Below are positions 36,245 to 44,338 of a stretch of DNA of 64,000 nt, in pieces. Made by a program: the position numbers and the translations under genes. Below the pieces are notes generated by a model. The model had not been told where the DNA came from. It saw nothing but the letters and a program-made list of their open reading frames with translations, and ran no database searches. Where the stretch lies: positions 4,657-68,656 of the forward strand of contig CANIBQ010000020.1 in the NCBI GenBank assembly GCA_947465645.1, written 5' to 3'. Source of the DNA: Acidobacteriota bacterium. GTDB taxonomy: Bacteria > Acidobacteriota > Vicinamibacteria > Vicinamibacterales > UBA2999. How positions within the stretch are numbered: position 1 is the stretch's first letter; each line of letters opens with the position of its first letter.

Positions 36245-37000
36245 CTACTCGCCTACCGATGCGCCCAGGTAGATGTCCTGCACCGTACGGTCGGCGCTCA
36301 CCTCGTCCTTGTGCCCTTCCGTCAGCACGCGGCCCTGGTAGAGGACGGTGACCCGCTCGGCAAATCCGAACGCGATGTCCATGTCGTGCTCGATCAGCAG
36401 CACGGCCACGGCGGAATCGAGGTTTCTCAGAATCGCCAGCATCGACTCGCTCTCGCCGGACGACAACCCGGCCATCGGCTCGTCGAGCAGCAGCAGCCGC
36501 GGGCGGCCCGCCATCGAGAGCGCGACTTCGAGCTTCCGCTGCACGCCGTACGACAGGTTGCTGGCCGTGTCGTGCGTGAACGTCGAGAGCCCGAACTGCG
36601 CGAGCAGCGTCTCGGCCCGGCGTTCGAGATCAACACACGACGACATCGGACGATGCATGGTGAATCGCCGCGAGTCCTGGGCTTCGCACGCCAGCAGCAC
36701 GTTCTCCATGACGGTGAGGTTTGGAAACAGTTTCGTGATCTGGAACGTCCGCGCCATGCCGCGCACCGCGCGCTGGTGCGGCGCCAGCCGCGTCACGTCT
36801 TCGCCGAAGAGGGCGATCGTGCCTTCGCTGGCCCGCACCTCTCCGCTGATCACGTTGAACAGCGTCGTCTTGCCGGCGCCGTTGGGGCCGATGACGGCCC
36901 GCCTCTCGCCCGGCTGGACGACGAGGTTGACCTTGTCCACGGCCTTGAGGCCGCCGAAGTGCCTGGAGACGTTCTCGAGCGCCAGACAGGGTGGTGTCAT
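36245..37000 (-). CDS. livG: branched-chain-type ABC transporter ATPase, LivG family
   Basis: The 251-residue ATPase has Walker A GPNGAGKTT, the LivG-type segment RTFQITKLFPNLTVMENV, a signature replaced by LSYGVQRKLEVA and Walker B LLLLDEPMAGLS. The LSYG in place of LSGG is common in LivG. The ATG at 37000 overlaps the stop of the binding-protein gene (ATGA); the longer open frame upstream is spurious. It pairs with LivF as an ATPase heterodimer. Confidence 0.92.
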   Translation of the reverse strand: MTPPCLALENVSRHFGGLKAVDKVNLVVQPGERRAVIGPNGAGKTTLFNVISGEVRASEGTIALFGEDVTRLAPHQRAVRGMARTFQITKLFPNLTVMENVLLACEAQDSRRFTMHRPMSSCVDLERRAETLLAQFGLSTFTHDTASNLSYGVQRKLEVALSMAGRPRLLLLDEPMAGLSSGESESMLAILRNLDSAVAVLLIEHDMDIAFGFAERVTVLYQGRVLTEGHKDEVSADRTVQDIYLGASVGE

Positions 37001-38232
37001 CGCGAGTACAGGGGCTGCGCGAGGTACTCGGCGGGGTTGTACTTCCAGAACTGCGAGACGTTCGGCAGCGTGGCGATCACGGTGTTCTGCAGCGCGCCGT
37101 TGACGCGCTCGACGCGGCGCACGTAGATGTTCTCGATCGGGTTGCCGTAGTCGTCGAGCACCACCGGCCCTCGAGGCAAGTCGGTCGGCCTGGCGCTGCG
37201 CAGCGCGGCCAGGAGCGCGTTGCGGTCTTCGACGTTGCCCTTCACGGCGTCGATCGCCGCCAGCACCCACTTGCCGCCGGTGTACATGCTTTCCGAGTAG
37301 TAGCTCGGCACTCTCTTGTAGCGCGTGCGGTAGGCGGCCGCGAATTTCCGGTTGGCCGGCGTGTCGAGCGCCCCGCTGTAGTGCAGCGCCGTGGTGACGC
37401 CGATCGCCTCGTCGCCCATCGCCGGCAGCACGTGCTCGTCGGTCGTCGTGCCCATGCCGATCACCGGCACGCGGCCCTTGAGGCCGTACTCCTGATACTG
37501 CCTCAGGAACTGCAGGGCGGTTCTCCCGAGGAAGAGCGCGTACACGGCGTCGACGTCGCGCGAGATCTGCGCGAGGTACGGCGCGAAGTCGTGGATCGAG
37601 AGCGGCGCCCACAGGCTTTGCGTGATCCGTCCGCCCTGCTCCTCGAACGTGCGGCTGAATCCGCCGACCGCCTCCCAGCCAAACGCATAGTCGAGGGCGA
37701 TGGTCGCCACCGTCCTCAGCTTCATCGTGTTGTAGGCGTATTCACCGAACGGGTGGTTCGGCTGGCTCCCCGTGTAGCCGGTCCGGATGATCCACTTCGT
37801 CCGCCTGCGCTGCGTCAGGTCGTCCGCCGAGACGACCGGGTAGACCATCGGAATGCCCTGGGAATCGATGTACGGCGCGAGCGCGTAGCCGGTGGACGTG
37901 AGCAGCGCCCCGGCCATCATGTGCACGGCGTCGCGCTCCACGAGCTTTCGCGCCTTCGTCAACCCCGTCGCGGGAATCCCTTCGTCGTCTTCGACGATGA
38001 GCTCGATCTTCCGGCCGCCGGCCTGGTAGCCGGTCTCTTCGAGCAGCAGCAGGAAGCCGTTGAGGATGTCGCGCCCGTTCTGAGCGTTGGCGCCCGAGAG
38101 CGGCACCATGAAGCCAACCTTGATGGGTGGGCGCTCGGACGTCTGCGCGAACGTCAGGGCCGCGCCGGCGATGACCGCCGCGATGATCACGGTCCGCCTG
38201 AAGGCGGACACTACGTACGTCCATCTATTCAC
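36997..38232 (-). CDS. ABC transporter periplasmic substrate-binding protein (LivK/type 1 fold)
   Basis: The 411-residue protein has a signal peptide followed by KVGFMVPLSGANAQNGRDI, the type 1 periplasmic-binding fold. Later blocks LLTSTGYALAPYIDSQGIPM and SYYSESMYTGGKWVLAA are typical of the LivK/AmiC superfamily. GTG 38232 is chosen because AAAGGA lies six bases upstream; the open frame upstream overlaps livM. The signal-peptide n-region TYVVSAFRRT is encoded by palindromic repeat copy B (38189-38219). The binding pocket of this branch accepts amino acids, amides or aromatic acids, so the ligand is open. Confidence 0.88.
   Translation of the reverse strand: MNRWTYVVSAFRRTVIIAAVIAGAALTFAQTSERPPIKVGFMVPLSGANAQNGRDILNGFLLLLEETGYQAGGRKIELIVEDDEGIPATGLTKARKLVERDAVHMMAGALLTSTGYALAPYIDSQGIPMVYPVVSADDLTQRRRTKWIIRTGYTGSQPNHPFGEYAYNTMKLRTVATIALDYAFGWEAVGGFSRTFEEQGGRITQSLWAPLSIHDFAPYLAQISRDVDAVYALFLGRTALQFLRQYQEYGLKGRVPVIGMGTTTDEHVLPAMGDEAIGVTTALHYSGALDTPANRKFAAAYRTRYKRVPSYYSESMYTGGKWVLAAIDAVKGNVEDRNALLAALRSARPTDLPRGPVVLDDYGNPIENIYVRRVERVNGALQNTVIATLPNVSQFWKYNPAEYLAQPLYSR
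38189..38219 (+). repeat. palindromic repeat, copy B (REP-like), inside signal peptide
   Basis: It is identical over 31 bases to the copy at 5087-5117, with the same GTCCGCCT-GA-AGGCGGAC core and ACTACGTACG tail. On the coding (minus) strand it gives YVVSAFRRT at the start of the substrate-binding protein. Confidence 0.9.
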
Positions 38233-38242
38233 GTACGTTCCT

Positions 38243-39199
38243 TTACTTGCGCTTGCCATCACCGAGATTCCATAAGCCTTGTGGGGCGGCCAGGATCGCC
38301 ACGATGTAGACGATGCCCAGGATGAGCAGCCAGCGCGCGGTGTAGGCGCTGATCACGTTCTTCAGCAGGACGATCGCGCCTGCGCCGATCACCGGACCGA
38401 CGAGCGTGGCTGGGCCGCCGAGCGTCACCATCAGGAAGAGCTCCGAGGATGCCGTCAGGTCCAGATACGTGGGGCTGACGAACCCGTTGTAGTACGCCCA
38501 CATCACGCCTGACACGCTCGCAAAGACGCCCGACAGCACAAAGCTCAGATAGCAGTGGAGCCAGGTGTTGAAGCCGAGACTCTTCATCCGCGACTCGCTC
38601 TCACGCACGCCGCGCAGCGTCAAGCCGAACGGCGATCGCACCAGCAGCGCCATCAGGCCCGCCGACACGGCGAAGACGGCCAGCGTGACGTAGTAGAAGG
38701 CGACCGGCCCCGCGAACGGCAGCCCGGCGTGCGCTTCGAGCCGCGGGATGCCGGACAGGCCGTTGTCTCCGCCGGTCACCGGAATCCACCGGTAGCTCAG
38801 GCCCCACAGCACCATGCCGATGGCCAGCGTGATCATCAGGAAATAGACATCCCTGACGTGCGAGACGATCAGCCCGACCGCCGCGCTCAGGAGTGTCCCC
38901 ACGAGGATGCCGCCCAGCACGCAGGTCCAGAACCCGAAGTGATACGTCACCGACAGCACCGCCACCGCATACGCGGCGACGCCGAAGAACGCCGCGTGGC
39001 CGAGCGACGGGAGGCCGGTGTATCCGAGAAGAATGTCGAGGCTCATCGCCAGGATCGCCAGGATCGCCATCTCGGTGAGCAGGCCGACCCAGTACGACGA
39101 GAGAAACGGCGGTCCGATGACGAGCAGCACGCCGAGCACGATGATGACCGGCAGCCGCCATCCGCGAAGGACGTTGGACCTGAGGTTAACCGCGTCCAT
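38243..39199 (-). CDS. livM: branched-chain-type ABC transporter permease, LivM family
   Basis: The 318-residue permease has about nine or ten hydrophobic segments, including LTEMAILAILAMSLDILLGYTG and the LivM hallmark LGYTGLPSLGHAAFFGVAAY. The cytoplasmic EAA-like loop is RSPFGLTLRGVRESESRMKSLGFN. The start ATG 39199 overlaps the livH stop by 14 bases. Its stop at 38243 lies just before the binding-protein start, and the AAAGGA for that gene overlaps this stop. Confidence 0.92.
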   Translation of the reverse strand: MDAVNLRSNVLRGWRLPVIIVLGVLLVIGPPFLSSYWVGLLTEMAILAILAMSLDILLGYTGLPSLGHAAFFGVAAYAVAVLSVTYHFGFWTCVLGGILVGTLLSAAVGLIVSHVRDVYFLMITLAIGMVLWGLSYRWIPVTGGDNGLSGIPRLEAHAGLPFAGPVAFYYVTLAVFAVSAGLMALLVRSPFGLTLRGVRESESRMKSLGFNTWLHCYLSFVLSGVFASVSGVMWAYYNGFVSPTYLDLTASSELFLMVTLGGPATLVGPVIGAGAIVLLKNVISAYTARWLLILGIVYIVAILAAPQGLWNLGDGKRK

Positions 39200-40040
39200 A
39201 GAGGCCCGTGGGCTTGATGGCGAGCACGAGCACCATCGGTGCAAACAGCGTGAAGTACGAGAGCTCCGGCACCAGCGCCTTGCCGAAGTTGTCGATCATC
39301 CCGACGGCAATGCTGCCGACGAGCGCGCCCTTGAGGCTGCCCATCCCGCCGACGATGACGACGACGAATGCCAGAGGAAGCAGGTCGAAATCAATCCCGG
39401 GATACCCTCCGAGAATCGGCCCGCCCATGACGCCGCCGAAGGCCGCCAGCGCCGCACCGGCCGCGAACACGAACCCGGAGAGGAGGGCGACGTTGATGCC
39501 GGTGGCCGACGCGGTCTCGGGGTCGTCGACCGTGGCGCGCAGCCTCGCGCCGATGAGCGTCTTCTCGTTCACCGCCCAGAGGCCGATGCCTACGAGCGCC
39601 GCGACGAAGATGACGAACAGGCGGTAGCGGGGGAACACCACCTCGCCCATCTCCACCGATCCCCGCAGCATCGGCGGGTACGCCAGCGTGAACGGATCGC
39701 CGCCCCAGATCATCAGCGTCAGGTCGCGAAACAGCAGCGCGAAGCCCATCGTCATCATCATCTGCGCGAGCGGCTCGGCGGCGAAGCGCCGGAGGAACAC
39801 GCGCTGCATGACGAATCCAATCGCCGCCACCACCACCATGGCGACGATCGCGCTCAGCACCAGGCTCTGCGTACGCGTAAACACCGAGTACGCGACATAC
39901 ACCCCGAGCATGTAGAAGGAACCGTGGGCGATGTTGACGATGCGCATCACCCCGAAGGCAAGCGTCAGGCCGCTGGCGATGAGGAAGAGCAGCGCCGCGG
40001 AGAACAGCCCGTTGAGGGTCTGGGTGATGAGGTAGATCAT
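39186..40040 (-). CDS. livH: branched-chain-type ABC transporter permease, LivH family
   Basis: The 284-residue permease has the N-terminal LivH hallmark TLNGLFSAALLFLIASGLTLAFGVMRIVNIAHGSFYMLG and the loop LIGARLRATVDDPETASATGI, which is the EAA-like ATPase contact. It is the first gene of the Liv group on the minus strand. Between its start and the upstream gene lies an inverted heptamer repeat (40043-40114) that could form a long hairpin and separate the transcripts. Confidence 0.92.
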   Translation of the reverse strand: MIYLITQTLNGLFSAALLFLIASGLTLAFGVMRIVNIAHGSFYMLGVYVAYSVFTRTQSLVLSAIVAMVVVAAIGFVMQRVFLRRFAAEPLAQMMMTMGFALLFRDLTLMIWGGDPFTLAYPPMLRGSVEMGEVVFPRYRLFVIFVAALVGIGLWAVNEKTLIGARLRATVDDPETASATGINVALLSGFVFAAGAALAAFGGVMGGPILGGYPGIDFDLLPLAFVVVIVGGMGSLKGALVGSIAVGMIDNFGKALVPELSYFTLFAPMVLVLAIKPTGLYGRG

Positions 40041-40042
40041 GA

Positions 40043-40114
40043 GGTTGTCAGTTGCCGGTTGTCAGTTGTCAGCAGGCACCCGAGCCTGACAACGGACAAC
40101 TGACAACTGACAAC
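40043..40114. repeat. inverted heptamer tandem repeat (hairpin)
   Basis: The left half holds GTTGTCAGTTGCCGGTTGTC-type units and the right half their reverse complement (GACAACTGACAACTGACAAC), around CAGGCACCCGAGC. It fills most of the gap between the GlcG-like gene and livH. The arrangement could act as a terminator or a transcript-stability hairpin. Confidence 0.85.
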
Positions 40115-40122
40115 TTCCCGAG

Positions 40123-40788
40123 TTATTGCGCTCCGCGTCCGGCGGCGGGGGCACCACCGGCCGGCGCGCCGGCCGGACCGGCGCCGCCGCCACGCGCGGG
40201 AGGCGGCACGAACATCGGGGGCTGCGGTCCGAGCACCTTGGTCAGCGCGGTGTAGGCGCACAGTTCGTCCATGTTGCCGCCGCCGACGCCGATGGCGCCG
40301 ATCAGGTTGCCCTCGACGACGATCGGCAGACCGCCGCCGACGAAGTAGTACGACAGGCCCTGCGGTTTGCCGAGATCCATGCGGATCGCCCGGCCGTCGA
40401 GCGTCGGGAACCGGTTGGCGACGACGCTCGAGGGCGAGCGCGCGTAGAGCGCGGTCTGCGCCTTCATCAGGCCCGTCTCCACGCCGATCGGGTTGACGCC
40501 GTCCATGACGTGCGCGTCTACGATGTCGCCGGTCGGCGACAGCACGAAGATCGCGTACGTGCCGGGGCCATTCTGCTGGGTGCGCGCGAACTCGAGACAG
40601 CCGTCGACGATCTGACGCGCCACCGTCGCGTTGATCTGCATCTTCATCAACGTGACCTTCGCGACCTCGTCAGAGACGATGGCCTTGGCGAGCGGCATGT
40701 TCTGCTGGGCGTCGATGGACGTGGTCATCGAGACCGCGGCCAGCATCGCGATGGCGCCGGCCCCGAAGAACCTCTGTGTACTGGTCAT
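40123..40788 (-). CDS. secreted GlcG/HbpS-like haem-binding family protein
   Basis: The 221-residue protein has a signal peptide (FFGAGAIAMLAAVSM) and the GlcG/HbpS (DUF336) core with GLSYYFVGGGLPIVVEGNLIGAIGVGGGN. The C-terminal tail after about residue 195 is low-complexity, rich in Pro, Gly and Ala (PPARGGGAGPAGAPAGG). Proteins of this family bind haem or act as small-molecule sensors and often occur beside oxidoreductases for glycolate or diol catabolism. ATG 40788 is preferred over ATG 40800 because a GGAG lies just upstream. Confidence 0.8.
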   Translation of the reverse strand: MTSTQRFFGAGAIAMLAAVSMTTSIDAQQNMPLAKAIVSDEVAKVTLMKMQINATVARQIVDGCLEFARTQQNGPGTYAIFVLSPTGDIVDAHVMDGVNPIGVETGLMKAQTALYARSPSSVVANRFPTLDGRAIRMDLGKPQGLSYYFVGGGLPIVVEGNLIGAIGVGGGNMDELCAYTALTKVLGPQPPMFVPPPARGGGAGPAGAPAGGAPAAGRGAQ

Positions 40789-40801
40789 ACTGTGCTCCAT
40801 T

Positions 40802-40821
40802 CGCGCGGGCTTCAGCCTGCG
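40802..40821. repeat. imperfect palindrome GCGCGGGC-TTCA-GCCTGCGC
   Basis: The stem has one G-T mismatch and overlaps the stop codon end of the zinc dehydrogenase gene. A related stem (CGCGCAGG/CCTGCGCG) lies at 48292-48312. Confidence 0.5.
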
Positions 40822-41828
40822 CTGTGATCGAGAATGATCTTCATCCGCTGGGTACTGTCCGAGCCCAGCATCCCGATGGCGGCCTTCAATTCCCCAAGCG
40901 GCATGACGTCGCTGACGATCGGCTCGAGCCGGACGATGCCCCGCTCCACCAGCGCGATGGAGGCGGGATAATCCTCGGCCTTCGCGACGCGCGCATTGAT
41001 GAGCGCGAGCTCCTTGAAATAGAGGTCGTAGAAGGGCAGCGCTCCTTCCTTGGCGGTGATGATCCCAAACGAGAGTATCCGGCCGCCCGAGCGTGCCATG
41101 TGAATCGCCGCCGACAGCTGCGACATGACGGCCGTGGTCTCGATCACCACGTCCGGCCCGCGCCCCTCGGTCGCCTCGCGCACCTTCGCGATCATGTCGT
41201 CACCGCTGGCAATCGTCAGGTCGGCACCCAGCCTTTCGGCGAGCTCGCGCTTCTCCTTGTTGCGCGTGACGCCGATGACCGTGGCCCCGCGCGCCTTCGC
41301 GAGCTGCACGTGGAGCTGGCCGGTCACACCGAGGCCGAGGACGACGACGTACTCCGACGGGAAGATGTTGATCTGTCGCTGCGCGTGGAGGCACGTGGTC
41401 AGCACCTGGATCAGCGGTGCGTGCTGCGGGTCCACGCCGGCCGGCAGCGCAAACACCTGGCTGGCCGGCACGGTGACGAACTCCGCGAAGCCGCCGTTGG
41501 TATCGCGGCCGATCAGCATCCCGTTGGGACAGAGGTGGGTCTGGCCGATGCGGCAGTGGAAACAGGAGCTGCAATAGAGCTCCGGATCGACGATGACGCG
41601 GTCGCCGGCCTTCTGGCTGCTCGAACCGGGGTCAACGATCTCCCCCACCATCTCGTGGCCCATGATCCGCGGGTACTGCACCGGGATCGCGCCCTTGTAG
41701 ATCTTGTAATCGGTGCCGCAGATGCCGCTGTGCGTGATGTGCACAGTGACGTCGCCGGCGCGGCTGCCCGGCCGGGCGACGTCTTCGAGGACGAGCTCGT
41801 CTGGTGCGGTCAGCACCATGGCTTTCAT
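40812..41828 (-). CDS. zinc-dependent alcohol dehydrogenase (MDR family)
   Basis: The 338-residue protein has the catalytic zinc ligands Cys (GICGTD), His-Glu (GHEMVGEI), the structural zinc cysteines CSSCFHCRIGQTHLC and a Rossmann loop VLGLGVTGQLH. This is the threonine dehydrogenase/sorbitol dehydrogenase-like branch that oxidises secondary alcohols with NAD(P). Its start ATG 41828 lies two bases after the stop of the 2-hydroxyacid dehydrogenase gene, so it is in the same operon. The substrate is unknown; position suggests it acts in the molybdenum-hydroxylase pathway. Confidence 0.9.
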   Translation of the reverse strand: MKAMVLTAPDELVLEDVARPGSRAGDVTVHITHSGICGTDYKIYKGAIPVQYPRIMGHEMVGEIVDPGSSSQKAGDRVIVDPELYCSSCFHCRIGQTHLCPNGMLIGRDTNGGFAEFVTVPASQVFALPAGVDPQHAPLIQVLTTCLHAQRQINIFPSEYVVVLGLGVTGQLHVQLAKARGATVIGVTRNKEKRELAERLGADLTIASGDDMIAKVREATEGRGPDVVIETTAVMSQLSAAIHMARSGGRILSFGIITAKEGALPFYDLYFKELALINARVAKAEDYPASIALVERGIVRLEPIVSDVMPLGELKAAIGMLGSDSTQRMKIILDHSAG

Positions 41829-41830
41829 GG

Positions 41831-42814
41831 CTATCTCTTGGCGGTGGCCTGTGGGACGGCCTCCGGATTGACCGGGTTGCGCGGCGCCTGCCCGCTCAGC
41901 ACAGACACCACTTCCTGCGTCGCCTTCGTCTGCAGCTCCACCAGCGCTTCGGTCGAATAGAAGCTGGTGTGCGGCGTGATGATGACGTTGGAACGGCCGA
42001 ACAGCGGGCTGGATCCGGGGGGCTCCTGCGTCATGACGTCGAGCGCGGCGCCGGCGATCTCCTTCGCGTCGAGCGCGGCGGCGAGCGCCGCCTCGTCGAT
42101 GATCGGACCGCGCGCCGTGTTCACCACGTACGCCGTCTTCTTCATCTTCCTGAACGCGTCGGCGTTGAAGATGCCCTTCGTTTCGGGGACGAGCGGGCTG
42201 TGAATCGAGACGTAGTCCGACACCGTGAGCAGTTGCTCGAAGTCGACCTGCTCGACGCCGAGCTTCTGGAAGACGTCCTTCGGCACGTACGGGTCGTAGG
42301 CGACGACTTTCATGCCGAACGCCTGCGCCTTCGGCACGACGAGCTGCGGGATGCGGCCGAAACCCATCAGGCCGAGCGTGCTGCCGCGGAGGCGGGCGAT
42401 CGGCGCCACGTCGGGCATCTTCCACTCGCCGGCATGCACCTTCGCGTTGATGAACGGGATCTTCCGCACGAGGGCCAGCAACAGCGCCATCGCGTGGTCG
42501 GAGACCTCGTCGATGCAGTAGTCGGGAACCTTGGTGACGACGATGCCCGCCGCCGTGGCGGCGGGAATATCCACGTTGTCGACGCCGATGCCGAACCGCG
42601 AGATGATTCGCACCTTCGGCATCTTCGCGATCATGTCGCCGGTGATCTTCGCGTAGGTCACGAGCACCGCGTCCGCGTCCGCGGCGATCTTCATGATCGC
42701 CTCGGGCGTGGGCTCCGAGGCCAGCTCCAGTTCGGCGCCGATCGTCTTCAGAACCTCTTTCGCGGGATCGAGGTTCGGGAAGACCGAGTCGGCGACGGCA
42801 ACTTTGTATGGCAT
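41831..42814 (-). CDS. D-2-hydroxyacid dehydrogenase (CtBP/SerA-like)
   Basis: The 327-residue NAD-dependent protein has the family blocks RFGIGVDNVDIPAAT, GSTLGLMGFGRIPQLV (nucleotide loop), VNTARGPIIDEAAL with the catalytic arginine context, GAALDVMTQEPP (Glu) and IITPHTSFYS (His). The nucleotide loop reads GxGxIP where most have GxGxIG. It probably reduces a 2-keto acid or oxidises a D-2-hydroxy acid. It begins four bases downstream of the M24 gene stop and runs into the alcohol dehydrogenase gene. Confidence 0.88.
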   Translation of the reverse strand: MPYKVAVADSVFPNLDPAKEVLKTIGAELELASEPTPEAIMKIAADADAVLVTYAKITGDMIAKMPKVRIISRFGIGVDNVDIPAATAAGIVVTKVPDYCIDEVSDHAMALLLALVRKIPFINAKVHAGEWKMPDVAPIARLRGSTLGLMGFGRIPQLVVPKAQAFGMKVVAYDPYVPKDVFQKLGVEQVDFEQLLTVSDYVSIHSPLVPETKGIFNADAFRKMKKTAYVVNTARGPIIDEAALAAALDAKEIAGAALDVMTQEPPGSSPLFGRSNVIITPHTSFYSTEALVELQTKATQEVVSVLSGQAPRNPVNPEAVPQATAKR

Positions 42815-42818
42815 CCCG

Positions 42819-44153
42819 TTACTTCATCAGATGGCCGCCGCTGACGCGGCCGCCGCCCATGGCTTCTTCCATGTGCTCCATGCGCGTGAAGATCACGGGA
42901 CCGTCGGCGCTGACGAGCACGTTCTCCTCGAGGCGGGCCGTCTGCTCGAGGCCGGGGTGGCCCGCAAACGTCTCGATCGCGAAGTACATGTTCTCCTTGA
43001 TCTCCGCCGGATATTTCAGCGAGTAGGCCCGCGACATCCACATGCCCTCGTAGAGGGTGATGCCGATGCTGTGCGCGAACTGCTGCAGCGTCACGGTGCC
43101 GTACTTGTCGTCGTCGTACTCGGGAAACGCCTTGGCGACGTCGGCGGTGGTGTTGCCCGGCTTGAGCTGCGCGATGCCGGCGTACATCGAGTCGTAGACC
43201 TCGCGGTAGAGGTCGATTTCCTTCTGGGTCATCTTCATGCCCTGCGCGCCGCCGCACTTGAAGCAGCGCACGAAGTCGATGAAGTAGCCCGACGGACCGA
43301 CCGCGTTGATGTCGACGATCACCAGGTCGCCTTGGCGGATGAGCTTGTCGGTGGCCCAGCGGCGGTACGGGCTGGTGTTGCCGCCCGAGGCGACGATGAT
43401 GTCGTAGATGATCTCGCAGCCGCGCTCGAGCATGAACTCGTGCACCTTGGCTTCGATCTCACGCTCGCGGACGCCCGGCTTGAGCCACTCGTACTTGATC
43501 TTCCACATCGCGGCGTCGCCGATGCTCGACGCCTGCTTGAGCAGCTCGATCTCGTCGCGGGTCTTGACGACGCGCGCGCGCGACACGGCGGGCCATCCAT
43601 TGACGATCTTCAAGCCGAGCTTCTGGAACGCCTCGTAGGCCGGCATATCGAGGTTGTCGATGCCGATTTTTTCCTTCTCGACCTTGTGCTCCTTGAGCAC
43701 TTCCATGACGGAGTCGGCCATGCGGCCCGCCATGTACGGCACCGCGCCCTCGGCCCACTGCCACGTGATCGCGGGGCGGATGCGGCCTTCCATCCAGGGG
43801 AGATCGATCTTGGCGCACTGCAGATCGGAGCCCGCGGTCTCGAAGAGCGTCGGCTTGCCCTCGGTGGGCACCACCGCGTAGCGGATGTTGATGTTGTATT
43901 TCCAGTTGCCCTGGTACGACGCGGTCGCGTACCGGATGTTGGCGCCCGCGAACAGGACCAGCGCGCCGAGGTCGTCCTTCTTCATCTCGGCCTGCAGCTT
44001 CTGCAGCCGCTCCCCTCGAAGCCGGTCGAAGTCGACGCGGTACTGCCAGTCGGCCCCGGTCTGGCTGTAGAGCCGACCCGGATCGTACTCATGGGGCTTC
44101 TTCAGAAAACTGAGATCCATGCCATTGCTCTTCGTCGAGTCGACTTTACTCAT
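42819..44153 (-). CDS. M24-family (pita-bread fold) metalloenzyme, creatinase/prolidase/DddP-like
   Basis: The 444-residue protein has an N-terminal creatinase-like domain (to about 200) and a C-terminal pita-bread domain. Probable metal ligands are Asp281 (VDINAVG), Asp293 (YFIDFV), His361 (QQFAHSIG), Glu394 (AIETFAG) and Glu409 or Glu410. All five are kept, unlike creatinase, so a dinuclear metal centre is likely. The first two aspartates are 12 apart, where Xaa-Pro peptidases usually have 11; DMSP lyase DddP has, as I recall, 12. It could be a peptidase, a C-N or C-S lyase, or a hydrolase. It sits mid-operon between molybdenum hydroxylase and dehydrogenase genes. Confidence 0.8.
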   Translation of the reverse strand: MSKVDSTKSNGMDLSFLKKPHEYDPGRLYSQTGADWQYRVDFDRLRGERLQKLQAEMKKDDLGALVLFAGANIRYATASYQGNWKYNINIRYAVVPTEGKPTLFETAGSDLQCAKIDLPWMEGRIRPAITWQWAEGAVPYMAGRMADSVMEVLKEHKVEKEKIGIDNLDMPAYEAFQKLGLKIVNGWPAVSRARVVKTRDEIELLKQASSIGDAAMWKIKYEWLKPGVREREIEAKVHEFMLERGCEIIYDIIVASGGNTSPYRRWATDKLIRQGDLVIVDINAVGPSGYFIDFVRCFKCGGAQGMKMTQKEIDLYREVYDSMYAGIAQLKPGNTTADVAKAFPEYDDDKYGTVTLQQFAHSIGITLYEGMWMSRAYSLKYPAEIKENMYFAIETFAGHPGLEQTARLEENVLVSADGPVIFTRMEHMEEAMGGGRVSGGHLMK

Positions 44154-44221
44154 TCGCGTGCTGCTCCCTTATGCGTACGCTCAGCGGGCCGGAAAAAGAG
44201 GCTAACTATACCTCGCGGTTT

Positions 44222-44328
44222 CGCGGGCCGTAAAGGCCCGCGCCGCGTCGTTTCACATGCATGAATGGCAACCTGCCAGTGCGGCGCGGACCCTCTCGCC
44301 ATGTGCGGCGCGGACCTTTACGGTCCGC
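44222..44328. repeat. two GGACCGTAAAGG-type palindromes, copies 2 and 3
   Basis: Copy 2 (44222-44242) has CGCGGGCC arms around GTAAA. Copy 3 (44310-44328) is GCGGACCTTTACGGTCCGC, the reverse complement of copy 1 at 9390. Between them lies another GGCGCGGACC half-site near 44284. The cluster fills the 185-base gap between the M24 gene and the downstream end of the molybdenum-subunit gene. Confidence 0.8.
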
Positions 44329-44338
44329 GGCTGGAGCA

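Noticed and set aside
37001..37612. A long N-terminal extension of LivG in the same frame
   Set aside because: It overlaps the binding-protein gene, has arginine-rich nonsense composition, and the ATGA overlap at 36997-37000 gives a normal LivG start.
42819..44153. Calling the M24 protein a DMSP lyase
   Set aside because: The metal spacing is similar, but one recalled ligand position is Asn, and no acrylate or DMSP genes are nearby.
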